In this document: positions 1-6,390 of the stretch, piece by piece
Numbering within the stretch: the first letter of the stretch is position 1
Layout: each line of letters opens with the position of its first letter
DNA from: Hyphomicrobiaceae bacterium UBA4118
Lineage (GTDB): Bacteria; Pseudomonadota; Alphaproteobacteria; Rhizobiales; Methyloligellaceae
DNA length: 15,031 bases
NCBI GenBank assembly: GCA_002383105.1
Contig: DFXC01000007.1
Location: 3,727-18,757, forward strand
Direction of reading: 5' to 3'
Translations under genes and position numbers: made by a program
The notes under the pieces: model-generated
Told to the model about the DNA's origin: nothing
The model's input: only the letters and a program-made list of their open reading frames with translations
Database searches by the model: none

Positions 1-858
1 CGCGCCGCCCCGCACATCGAAACAGACCCCCCCCAAACCGAGCGCGCCGAGACGCAGACGCGCCCAGCCGAGGCCCCCGACCCTCCGCAGCGGGGCCTCG
101 TCAGGGCCCCGCAACCGGCGATGCCCGACGAGCAGGTGCTTGCGCTCTACAAGCCCGGCTCCTACGACCTCGTGCCGCACGACACCATGCGCCGCTTCAT
201 CGCCGAACGGCTCACGCTGTCCAAGCAGACCATCCCGCATTTCTATCTCGCCATCGACTGCGAGCTCGACGCGGCGCTCGCCGCCCGCGCGCGGCTGAAT
301 GCCATGGCGCCGCAAGAGGGCCCGCGCGCCTTCAAGCTCTCGGTCAACGACTTCATCATCAAGGCGCTGGCCATGGCGCTGCAGACCGTGCCCGCCGCCA
401 ACGCCACCTGGACGGAGGAGGGGCTGTTGCGTCACCGCGCCTCAGACATTGCGGTGGCCGTGGCGCTGCAAGGCGGCGGCCTATTCACGCCGGTGATCCG
501 CGATGCCGAGGTGAAGAGCCTGTCTGAGATCTCCAACGAGATGCGCGATCTCGCCGCCCGCGCCCGGTCAAAGCGGCTCGCGCCCCATGAATATCAGGGG
601 GGCTCCACGGCCATCTCCAATCTCGGCATGTACGGCATCGACCGCTTCGACGCCGTGATCAACCCGCCCCAGGCGAGCATTCTCGCAGTAGGCCGCGCCG
701 AGAAGCGCCCCGTGGTCAAGGACGATGCGTTGAAGATCGCGACCATGATGAGTGTGACGCTGTCGGTCGATCACCGCGTCATCGACGGCGCGCTCGGCGC
801 CGAGCTGCTGGCCGCCTTCAAAGCCTATATCGAAGACCCCGTGACCATGCTGGTGTAG
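1..858 (+). CDS. pdhC: Dihydrolipoamide acetyltransferase (pyruvate dehydrogenase E2), 3' part
   Basis: E2 core of the pyruvate dehydrogenase complex. It transfers the acetyl group from lipoyl-bound intermediates to CoA in the cytoplasm. The frame is open from the first base, so the 5' end with the lipoyl and subunit-binding domains lies outside the window. The first ~40 codons are rich in Pro, Ala, Glu and Thr, like the flexible linkers of E2. The 2-oxoacid dehydrogenase acyltransferase domain follows, from about SYDLVPHDTMRRFIAERL (nt 160) to the end. The catalytic motif DHRVIDGA is at nt 769-792, with His at 772 and Asp at 784, and the C-terminus (YIEDPVTMLV) is typical. An ATG at 121 lies inside the linker and is probably not the start. 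The lpdA (E3) and lipA genes downstream fit PDH rather than another 2-oxoacid complex, although the specificity is inferred. Confidence 0.93.
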   Translation, partial: RAAPHIETDPPQTERAETQTRPAEAPDPPQRGLVRAPQPAMPDEQVLALYKPGSYDLVPHDTMRRFIAERLTLSKQTIPHFYLAIDCELDAALAARARLNAMAPQEGPRAFKLSVNDFIIKALAMALQTVPAANATWTEEGLLRHRASDIAVAVALQGGGLFTPVIRDAEVKSLSEISNEMRDLAARARSKRLAPHEYQGGSTAISNLGMYGIDRFDAVINPPQASILAVGRAEKRPVVKDDALKIATMMSVTLSVDHRVIDGALGAELLAAFKAYIEDPVTMLV

Positions 859-963
859 GCGACGCCCCGCCCTCTGACGGGGACATTAAGACACACGGAG
901 AGATCCCTTTCCCCACCGAGTGAGTTTAACCTTCATGTGCCTGACTATTCGAGCATCCCTGCG

Positions 964-2367
964 ATGACTGAGACGCGTTTTGATCTCGCCATCATCGGCG
1001 CGGGGCCCGGCGGCTATGTTGCGGCCATCCGCGGCTCACAGCTCGGCCTCAAGACGGCAATCGTCGAGCGCGAGCATCTCGGCGGCATCTGCCTCAACTG
1101 GGGGTGCATCCCCACCAAGGCGCTGCTCCGCACCTCGGAGCTTTATCGTCAGATGCGCCACGCCGCGGAGTTCGGGCTTGCCGCCGACAATGTCCGCTTC
1201 GACCTCGCCAAGGTGGTCGAGCGGAGCCGCAAAGTAGCCGATCGTCTGTCGAATGGCGTTGCCTATCTCATGAAGAAGAACAAGGTCCAAGTGATCTCCG
1301 GGACGGCGCGACTAAAAGGCGAGGGGCGCATCGCCATCACCGGCAAAACCGGCGAGGCGCCGCCGGATATCGAGGCCAAGCACATCATCATCGCGACCGG
1401 GGCGCGGGCGCGCACCGCGCCGGGTCTCGAGCCCGACGGCAGGCTGATCTGGACCTACAAAGAGGCCATGGTGCCCCAGAGCTTCCCCAAATCTCTGATC
1501 ATCGTGGGCTCCGGCGCCATCGGCATCGAGTTCGCAAGCTTTTATCGCACCCTCGGCGCCGAGGTGACCGTGGTCGAAATTCTCGACCGTATCCTGCCCG
1601 CCGAGGACGCCGAGATCTCGGCGCTCGCGCGCAAGGCCTTCGCCAGGCAGGGCATAGCCATCAATACCGGCACGAGCGTGGAGCGGCTCAAAGGCGCCGA
1701 CAGCGTCACCGCCACCTTGCGGAAGTCCGGCGGCGCGACCGAGGAGATCACCGCCGAGCGCGTGATCCTCGCCATCGGCATCACCGGCAATGTCGAGGGG
1801 CTGGGGCTGGAAGAGCAGGGGGTCGCAATCGAGAAGGGCCATATCGTCGTGGATGGGTGGTGCCGCACCGGAGCACCGGGTCTCTACGCCATCGGCGACG
1901 TGGTCGGCCCGCCCTGGCTTGCCCACAAAGCGAGCCATGAGGGCCTTCTGTGCGTCGAGAAGATCGCCGGCGTCGACGGCGTGCATCCGCTGGACAAGAC
2001 CAACGTCCCGAGCTGCACCTATAGCTCGCCGCAGGTGGCAAGCGTCGGCCTCACCGAAGAAGCGGCACGTGCCGCAGGCTACACGCTGAAAATCGGCCGC
2101 TTCCCCTATTCCGCCAACGGCAAGGCCATAGCGCTCGGCGAGACCGAAGGCCTGGTGAAGACCATATTCGATGCGCAAAGCGGTGCCCTGCTCGGCGCCC
2201 ATCTGCTCGGGGCCGAGGCCACCGAGCTCATCCAGGGCTTCGCCGTCGCCAAGACCCTCGAGACCACCGAGGCCGAATTGATCGCCTCCATCTTCCCCCA
2301 CCCGACATTGTCGGAGATGATGGGCGAATCGGTGCTCGACGCCTTTGGCCGCGTGCTTCACATCTAG
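964..2367 (+). CDS. lpdA: Dihydrolipoamide dehydrogenase (E3)
   Basis: FAD-dependent E3 that re-oxidises the dihydrolipoyl groups of E2 and reduces NAD+. From the ATG at 964 it has 467 residues, normal for the family. It shows an N-terminal FAD dinucleotide-binding motif (GAGPGG, residues 12-17) and the redox-active disulfide CLNWGC (Cys43 and Cys48). A second Rossmann motif for NAD follows (IIVGSGAIGIEFA). The C-terminal dimerisation domain carries the active-site His-Glu pair in HPTLSEMMGE. A GTG at 937 in the same frame would add nine residues. I prefer 964 because family members usually start a few residues before the FAD motif. Neither start has a strong ribosome binding site. The gap to pdhC is about 105 nt with no clear terminator, so co-transcription with the PDH genes is likely. 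Confidence 0.95.
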   Translation: MTETRFDLAIIGAGPGGYVAAIRGSQLGLKTAIVEREHLGGICLNWGCIPTKALLRTSELYRQMRHAAEFGLAADNVRFDLAKVVERSRKVADRLSNGVAYLMKKNKVQVISGTARLKGEGRIAITGKTGEAPPDIEAKHIIIATGARARTAPGLEPDGRLIWTYKEAMVPQSFPKSLIIVGSGAIGIEFASFYRTLGAEVTVVEILDRILPAEDAEISALARKAFARQGIAINTGTSVERLKGADSVTATLRKSGGATEEITAERVILAIGITGNVEGLGLEEQGVAIEKGHIVVDGWCRTGAPGLYAIGDVVGPPWLAHKASHEGLLCVEKIAGVDGVHPLDKTNVPSCTYSSPQVASVGLTEEAARAAGYTLKIGRFPYSANGKAIALGETEGLVKTIFDAQSGALLGAHLLGAEATELIQGFAVAKTLETTEAELIASIFPHPTLSEMMGESVLDAFGRVLHI

Positions 2368-2413
2368 TCCCACCGGCCAGGGGGGAGGGCCCGCGAACAA
2401 AGGGAGCAACACC

Positions 2414-2647
2414 ATGAGCCTTATTATCTTTCTTGTCGTTGGCCTGATTGCCGGCGCGCTTGCCTCATACATCCTGGGGCGACAACAGGATCTCCTAGTA
2501 AACCTGCTGATCGGCATTATCGGCGCCGTGGTCGGCGGTCTTCTCGCCGGCCTGCTGGGCCTTGGCGCCTACAACCTGATCGGCGAGATCATCATCGCCA
2601 CGATTGGCGCCATCATTTGCATTCTCGTCTGGCAACGCATGCGGTGA
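2414..2647 (+). CDS. GlsB/YeaQ/YmgE family small membrane protein (first of two)
   Basis: A 77-residue, very hydrophobic protein with three predicted membrane helices, roughly residues 3-21, 28-50 and 56-74. It has the Gly-rich pattern of the transglycosylase-associated/GlsB family, for example LLIGIIGAVVGG and IIIATIGAII. The family is linked to stress responses of the cell envelope, but no biochemical activity is established. The start is chosen because AGGGAG (2401-2406) sits 7 nt before the ATG; in-frame starts further upstream overlap lpdA. It lies 46 nt after lpdA, probably in the same transcript. The next gene is a diverged paralogue. Confidence 0.85.
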   Translation: MSLIIFLVVGLIAGALASYILGRQQDLLVNLLIGIIGAVVGGLLAGLLGLGAYNLIGEIIIATIGAIICILVWQRMR

Positions 2648-2746
2648 TGGCAGCATCCCTGTTACAAACGCCGAAAAAGCCTATATGGATCAACGCCCGT
2701 CATCGCAGCTAAGACGGACGTTGGTGCGGCTAACTGGGAGGTCTCG

Positions 2747-3034
2747 ATGGACAACGCCCAAACTCTGTTCTCCATGCCGGGGGTCGGCTTTATCGGTATG
2801 CTGATCATCGGCATCATCGCCGGCTATATCGCCGAGAAGGTCACTGCGAGCGATCACGGCCTTCTCACCAATCTGCTGGTCGGCATCGCCGGCTCCTTCG
2901 TGGGCGGCACGCTGGCGAATGTCTTGAACATCGAGTTCCATGGCTGGCTCGGCAATCTGATCGTGGCCTCGCTCGGCGCCATCCTCGTCATGTGGATTTG
3001 GCGGAGCGTCAGAGGCCGCCCGGCCGGAGCCTAA
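2747..3034 (+). CDS. GlsB/YeaQ/YmgE family small membrane protein (second of two)
   Basis: A 95-residue protein with three hydrophobic segments, about residues 14-30, 42-60 and 68-86, and a basic C-terminal tail (RSVRGRPAGA). It belongs to the same transglycosylase-associated family as its upstream neighbour. The patterns LLVGIAGSFVGGTLAN and LIVASLGAILVMWIWR align with the neighbour's LLIGIIGAVVGGLLAG and IIIATIGAIICILVWQ. GGGAGG (2736-2741) lies 5 nt before the ATG, an excellent ribosome binding site. The protein is longer at the N-terminus than the first copy and the two have diverged, so this is an old duplication or two independent members. Only 18 nt separate it from lipA. The molecular role is unknown. 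Confidence 0.88.
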   Translation: MDNAQTLFSMPGVGFIGMLIIGIIAGYIAEKVTASDHGLLTNLLVGIAGSFVGGTLANVLNIEFHGWLGNLIVASLGAILVMWIWRSVRGRPAGA

Positions 3035-3052
3035 GGTCTGAACGTTGGTGTG

Positions 3053-4015
3053 ATGGTGACGGTGCTTGACAGGTCCGGTGTCGTGAAGGTGCGTCCGCGC
3101 CATCCGGAGAAGGCGCGGCTGCCCGACACGCCGGTGCTGCCCAAGCCGTCATGGATCCGCGTCAAGGCGCCGGGCGCGCACGCTTTCGACGCCACGCGCG
3201 CAACCTTACGCGCGCACCGCCTCACCACAGTGTGCGAGGAGGCCGCCTGTCCCAATATCGGCGAGTGCTGGGGCAAGCGCCACGCCACCGTCATGATCAT
3301 GGGCGACACCTGCACGCGGGCCTGCGCCTTCTGCAATGTGCGCACCGGCCGGCCGGGCGCGCTCGATGCCGGCGAGCCTGAGCGCGTGGCGGGAGCCGTC
3401 GCCGCCCTTGATCTCGCCCATGTCGTGGTGACCTCGGTCGACCGCGATGATCTCGACGACGGCGGCGCCGCTCATTTCGCGGCGACCATCGGGGCGATCC
3501 GGCAGGCGCGGCCGCTCACCAGCATCGAGGTGCTCACCCCTGACTTTTTGCGTAAAGCGGGCGCGCTGGAGATCGTCATCGCCGCCAAGCCGGACGTATT
3601 CAACCACAATGTCGAGACCGTGCCCGCACTCTACCGGCGCATTCGTCCGGGCGCCGACTATCGCCACTCGCTCAATCTGCTGCAGCGCGCCAAGGAACTC
3701 GACCCGTGCCTCTTCACCAAATCGGGCATCATGGTGGGCTTGGGCGAAACGGGCGATGAGGTTATCGCCGTGATGGACGACATGCGCGGGGCCAGCGTCG
3801 ACTTTCTTACCATCGGGCAATATCTGCAGCCGACCCGCAAGCATGCGGCCATTGACCGCTTTGTCACCCCCGAGGAATTCCAGTCCTATCGGCGCATTGC
3901 CGAGGAGAAAGGCTTCCTGCTCGTGGCCTCGAGCCCTTTGACACGATCCTCCTATCACGCGGCCGAGGACTTCGCGCGGCTGAAGGCTGCGCGCCAAGCC
4001 TCGCTCGGCGCTTAA
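3053..4015 (+). CDS. lipA: Lipoyl synthase (radical SAM)
   Basis: Inserts two sulfur atoms into protein-bound octanoyl groups to make the lipoyl cofactor of E2 subunits such as the one encoded at the left edge. The 320-residue product has the auxiliary [4Fe-4S] cluster motif C-x4-C-x5-C (Cys61, Cys66, Cys72) and the radical SAM motif CTRACAFC (Cys87, Cys91, Cys94). It also has the C-terminal [11 protein letters not shown] segment, whose RSS serine is the unusual auxiliary-cluster ligand of LipA. The ATG at 3053 is preferred because MVTVLD is the common alphaproteobacterial N-terminus; a GTG at 3050 would add one residue. The ribosome binding site is weak. The gene is tightly spaced after the second GlsB gene and followed 26 nt later by the RatA/Coq10 gene, consistent with one operon. 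Confidence 0.96.
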   Translation: MVTVLDRSGVVKVRPRHPEKARLPDTPVLPKPSWIRVKAPGAHAFDATRATLRAHRLTTVCEEAACPNIGECWGKRHATVMIMGDTCTRACAFCNVRTGRPGALDAGEPERVAGAVAALDLAHVVVTSVDRDDLDDGGAAHFAATIGAIRQARPLTSIEVLTPDFLRKAGALEIVIAAKPDVFNHNVETVPALYRRIRPGADYRHSLNLLQRAKELDPCLFTKSGIMVGLGETGDEVIAVMDDMRGASVDFLTIGQYLQPTRKHAAIDRFVTPEEFQSYRRIAEEKGFLLVASSPLTRSSYHAAEDFARLKAARQASLGA

Positions 4016-4041
4016 GCGCAAGACCGGCCGGCTCGCCTCTC

Positions 4042-4521
4042 ATGCACGTCTACGAGACCAAGCACCCCGTCGCGCATTCGGCCGACCAGATGTTCGCGCT
4101 CGTGGCGCGCGTCGAGGACTATCCGAAATTCCTACCGCTCTGCGAGGAACTCACGGTCAAGAGCCGCGAGCAGCGCGAGGGCAGGGAGGTGCTGATCGCC
4201 ACCATGACGATAGGCTATGGCCTCATCCATGAGAGCTTCACCACCCAGGTGCATCTCCACGATCGCGCCGCCCGCACCATCCTCGTCGAATATCTCGACG
4301 GCCCCTTCACCTTCCTCGAGAACCGCTGGCGCTTTCACCCGCGCGGGGAGGGGGCGTGCGAGGTCGATTTCTACATCGCCTATGCCTTCCGCTCGCGCCT
4401 GTTCGAGCGGCTGGTGGGACGGCTATTCGCCAAAGCGGTAGAGAGATACACGACCGCCTTCGAGGCCCGCGCCGACACGATCTATGGACGGGCGGCGCCG
4501 GCTCTCGCCTCACAGCAGTGA
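4042..4521 (+). CDS. RatA/Coq10 family START-domain protein
   Basis: A 159-residue protein of the polyketide cyclase/START superfamily. The motif set is typical: HSADQMFALVARVEDYPKFLPLCE (residues 12-35), then FTTQV, then YLDGPFTFLENRWRF, then a C-terminal amphipathic helix ending in ADTIYG. Databases often name such proteins RatA toxin after the E. coli ribosome association inhibitor. In alphaproteobacteria the closest comparison is the ubiquinone-binding Coq10 family, and a role as quinone chaperone is at least as likely. No antitoxin gene is adjacent. No clear ribosome binding site is visible; the start is the first ATG and matches the family length. The 3' end overlaps the convergent pncC gene by 12 nt. 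Confidence 0.88.
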   Translation: MHVYETKHPVAHSADQMFALVARVEDYPKFLPLCEELTVKSREQREGREVLIATMTIGYGLIHESFTTQVHLHDRAARTILVEYLDGPFTFLENRWRFHPRGEGACEVDFYIAYAFRSRLFERLVGRLFAKAVERYTTAFEARADTIYGRAAPALASQQ

Positions 4522-5028
4522 GAGAAGAAGCGCAAGCGCTCGCTCGACGCTGCGCCGCCTGATCTCGGCCCGGCCGAGATCGCCGAAAACAACCTGCTCA
4601 TGCCGGATCGCCTCGTCGCGCCTGCCGGCGGCGAAATGCACGAGCCCGACCGGCTTCTCGGTACTTCCACCATCGGGCCCGGCAATGCCGGTGACGGAAA
4701 CGGCAAGGGTTGCATGGGAATGGGTGAGAGCGCCTCCCGCCATGGCGCGGGCGACGTCCTCGCTGACTGCCCCGTGGCGCTCGATCAGCCAAAAGGGCAC
4801 ACCGAGCATCTCGCTCTTGGCGGCGTTGGAATAGGTGACGAAGCCGCGCTCGAACACGTCAGAGGAGCCGGGGATGGCGGTCAGCGTCGCGGCGAGGAGA
4901 CCACCGGTGCAGGATTCCGCGCTCACCAGCGTCTCGCTGCAGGCGCGGCAAGTCTCGAGCAGCTCAGCGGCCTGCGCGATCAGCTGCGCGCCGATCTCGA
5001 TCCTCTCCGTCATCGCAAGCTTAGTCAT
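4510..5028 (-). CDS. pncC: CinA C-terminal domain amidohydrolase (nicotinamide-nucleotide amidase, PncC type)
   Basis: A 172-residue stand-alone CinA C-terminal domain protein. The family hydrolyses nicotinamide mononucleotide to nicotinate mononucleotide and ammonia in pyridine nucleotide recycling. Visible motifs are SAESCTGGLLAA (about residues 36-47, with the conserved serine), VTYSNAAK (64-71) and GIAGPDGGSTEKPVGLV (114-130). The N-terminal MoCF-like domain of full-length CinA is absent. The ATG at 5028-5026 overlaps the ispDF stop as ATGA, which suggests translational coupling; a second ATG at 5013 is possible. The enzymatic role comes from the family and is not proven by the sequence alone. 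Confidence 0.92.
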   Translation of the reverse strand: MTKLAMTERIEIGAQLIAQAAELLETCRACSETLVSAESCTGGLLAATLTAIPGSSDVFERGFVTYSNAAKSEMLGVPFWLIERHGAVSEDVARAMAGGALTHSHATLAVSVTGIAGPDGGSTEKPVGLVHFAAGRRDEAIRHEQVVFGDLGRAEIRRRSVERALALLLSLL

Positions 5029-6206
5029 GGGAGGCTCACCGTCGCCGTCGCCATGGCCGCGATCCCTTCGCCGCGACCGATGAAGCCCAGGCCTTCATTG
5101 GTGGTCGCTTTGATACTGACCTTCGCCACGGCCAGGCCGAGCATCTCGGCGATCCGCGCGCGCATCGCCTCGCGGTAAGGCCCGATGCGCGGGGCCTCGC
5201 AGAGCAGCGTGACGTCCACATGCACGATCTCGCCGCCGCGCTCCCTCACTTTGGCGGCGGCATGCTTGAGGAAGATCTCGGAGGCGGCGCCGCGCCAGCG
5301 CGCGTCAGACGGCGGGAAGTGGACGCCGATATCGCCTTCGGCAATCGAGCCGAGCAGGGCATCGGTCAGCGCATGCAAGCCGACATCGGCGTCGCTGTGG
5401 CCGACGAGCTTCTTCGCATGCGGAATGCTGACCCCGCACAGCACCACGGCGTCGCCGGGGCCGAAAGCGTGCACGTCATAGCCGGACGCCACGCGGATGG
5501 TGGCAGCCGCTCGCGCGCCCTCCGGCCGTAACAGATCGTCAGCGATCCTCAAATCCTCCGTGGTGGTGAGCTTGCGATTTTCCTCAGAGCCCTCGACCAG
5601 AGCCACATCGAGGCCGAACCATTCGGCGACGCCCGCGTCATCGGTGAAGTCGCGAGCGGGCGCTCTTGCCGCGGCGCGGTGGGCGGCAAGGATCGCCTCG
5701 TAGCGGAACCCTTGCGGCGTCTGCGCCCGCCACAGCTGATCGCGATCGACCGTTCCGGTCACACGGCCTTGGCTCCCGCGCTTCAACGTATCGGTGACGG
5801 GAAGGCAGGGCAGCGCGCCCGCATGAGCCTCGAGGCTTTGGATGACGCGGGTGATAAGGGGGGCATCGACGAAGGGCCGTGCGGCGTCGTGGATCAACAC
5901 GCAAGCAGGTGCTGCCGCTGCAAGCGCCTCAAGCCCGGCGCGGACGGAGTCCTGGCGCGTCGCCCCCCCGGGCACCGCCTTGCGCAGCCGCCCGGCAAAC
6001 TGACCGCTAGCGGCTTCATAAAGCGCAGCGTCGTCGGGATGGATCACCACGAGAATGTCCCTCACGCTCGGGTGCGCGGCAAAGACGCCGATCGACCGGG
6101 TGATCATCGGCACGCCGCCAATCCGGCAATATTGCTTGGGGCAGCCGGTTTCGCCTACGGCGCGTGCGCCGCGGCCAGCCGCCACGATGAGGGCCGCGAC
6201 GCTCAA
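5025..6206 (-). CDS. ispDF: Bifunctional IspD/IspF (MEP cytidylyltransferase / MECDP synthase)
   Basis: Fusion of two MEP-pathway enzymes, giving 393 residues from the TTG at 6206. Residues 1 to ~230 are IspD, which couples CTP to 2-C-methyl-D-erythritol 4-phosphate. Its motifs are AALIVAAGRG (4-13), PKQY (23-26), HDAARPF (106-112), TDTLKR (138-143), AQTPQGF (161-167) and ENRKLTT (209-215). Residues ~238-393 are IspF, with metal ligands Asp244 and His246 in GYDVHAF and a third likely His278. KATTNEGLGFIGRGEGIAA lies near the end. The TTG start is chosen because GGTGGAGG lies 6 nt upstream and the protein then begins right before the IspD nucleotide-binding loop. Longer in-frame starts run into the intergenic promoter DNA. 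The fusion is common in alphaproteobacteria. It diverges from ntrB and is coupled to pncC. Confidence 0.96.
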   Translation of the reverse strand: MSVAALIVAAGRGARAVGETGCPKQYCRIGGVPMITRSIGVFAAHPSVRDILVVIHPDDAALYEAASGQFAGRLRKAVPGGATRQDSVRAGLEALAAAAPACVLIHDAARPFVDAPLITRVIQSLEAHAGALPCLPVTDTLKRGSQGRVTGTVDRDQLWRAQTPQGFRYEAILAAHRAAARAPARDFTDDAGVAEWFGLDVALVEGSEENRKLTTTEDLRIADDLLRPEGARAAATIRVASGYDVHAFGPGDAVVLCGVSIPHAKKLVGHSDADVGLHALTDALLGSIAEGDIGVHFPPSDARWRGAASEIFLKHAAAKVRERGGEIVHVDVTLLCEAPRIGPYREAMRARIAEMLGLAVAKVSIKATTNEGLGFIGRGEGIAAMATATVSLP

Positions 6207-6212
6207 CTGCGG

Positions 6213-6220
6213 CCTCCACC
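6213..6220 (-). promoter_or_regulatory. Shine-Dalgarno of ispDF, decides a TTG start
   Basis: Read on the - strand this is GGTGGAGG, followed by the 6-nt spacer CCGCAG and the TTG codon at 6206-6204. It is the strongest ribosome binding site near the 5' end of ispDF, and no ATG or GTG lies at a suitable distance. Confidence 0.8.
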
Positions 6221-6273
6221 GAACGGCGTAACCCCTGGAATAATTAAATTGTTGCACTGCGGCAAAACGAGTG

Positions 6274-6302
6274 TTGCTCCCGCGTAAAATCCCCCGTATT
6301 GT
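6274..6302 (+). promoter_or_regulatory. Candidate sigma70-type promoter of ntrB
   Basis: TTGCTC (6274-6279) and TATTGT (6297-6302) are separated by 17 nt. The matches to TTGACA and TATAAT are 3/6 and 4/6, so this is only a candidate. It would start transcription about 80 nt before the ntrB start codon. Its -10 element lies inside the palindrome at 6297-6310. Confidence 0.3.
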
Positions 6303-6310
6303 GCACAATA
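6297..6310. promoter_or_regulatory. Perfect 14-bp palindrome in the ispDF/ntrB intergenic region
   Basis: TATTGTGCACAATA reads the same on both strands. It sits between divergent genes in AT-rich DNA. It overlaps the candidate -10 of ntrB on the + strand and part of the candidate -10 of ispDF on the - strand. This placement suits an operator for a dimeric regulator, but the regulator is unknown. The core GTGCAC resembles joined NtrC half-sites. Confidence 0.55.
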
Positions 6311-6336
6311 ATAGATCATGGGGTACCGATGCATAA
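6308..6336 (-). promoter_or_regulatory. Candidate sigma70-type promoter of ispDF
   Basis: On the - strand, TTATGC (6336-6331) and TATTAT (6313-6308) are separated by 17 nt. The -10 matches TATAAT at 5/6, the -35 only 3/6. A start near 6300 would give a leader of about 95 nt before the TTG. The -35 lies inside the NtrC-like dyad at 6330-6346. Confidence 0.35.
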
Positions 6337-6346
6337 ATTTTGTGCA
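6330..6346. promoter_or_regulatory. NtrC-like binding dyad upstream of ntrB
   Basis: The 17-mer TGCATAAATTTTGTGCA has TGCA arms 9 nt apart. Spacing and arms match the enteric NtrC site type TGCAC-N7-GTGCA, with one mismatch in the left half (TGCAT). The dyad extends by one outer base pair on each side plus one further base (GATGCA/TGCATC). It lies 44 nt before the ntrB start codon, so autoregulation by NtrC is a reasonable inference. Confidence 0.5.
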
Positions 6347-6390
6347 TCCGCGGTCGAGCCGACAAGAAAACTGATCAAAGGATACACCGC

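Noticed and set aside
865..882. Hairpin CCCCG/CGGGG after pdhC as a terminator
   Set aside because: The stem has only 5 bp with an 8-nt loop and no T-run follows, so it is unlikely to terminate transcription before lpdA.
1312..2517. Long open frame of 401 codons on the - strand
   Set aside because: It is antisense to lpdA in GC-rich DNA, has no recognisable domain, and lpdA is clearly the real gene.
2659..2687. Possible promoter before the second GlsB gene (CTGTTA and TATATG, 17 nt apart)
   Set aside because: The -35 match is poor and the gene is probably served by the upstream operon promoter.
4042..4521. Reading the RatA-family gene as half of a toxin-antitoxin system
   Set aside because: No antitoxin gene is adjacent, and the lipoate/isoprenoid neighbourhood and family features fit a Coq10-like housekeeping role.
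6236..6257. Possible sigma54 promoter of ntrB (TGG followed by TTGCA)
   Set aside because: The GG and GC dinucleotides are 15 nt apart, whereas -24/-12 promoters need 10.
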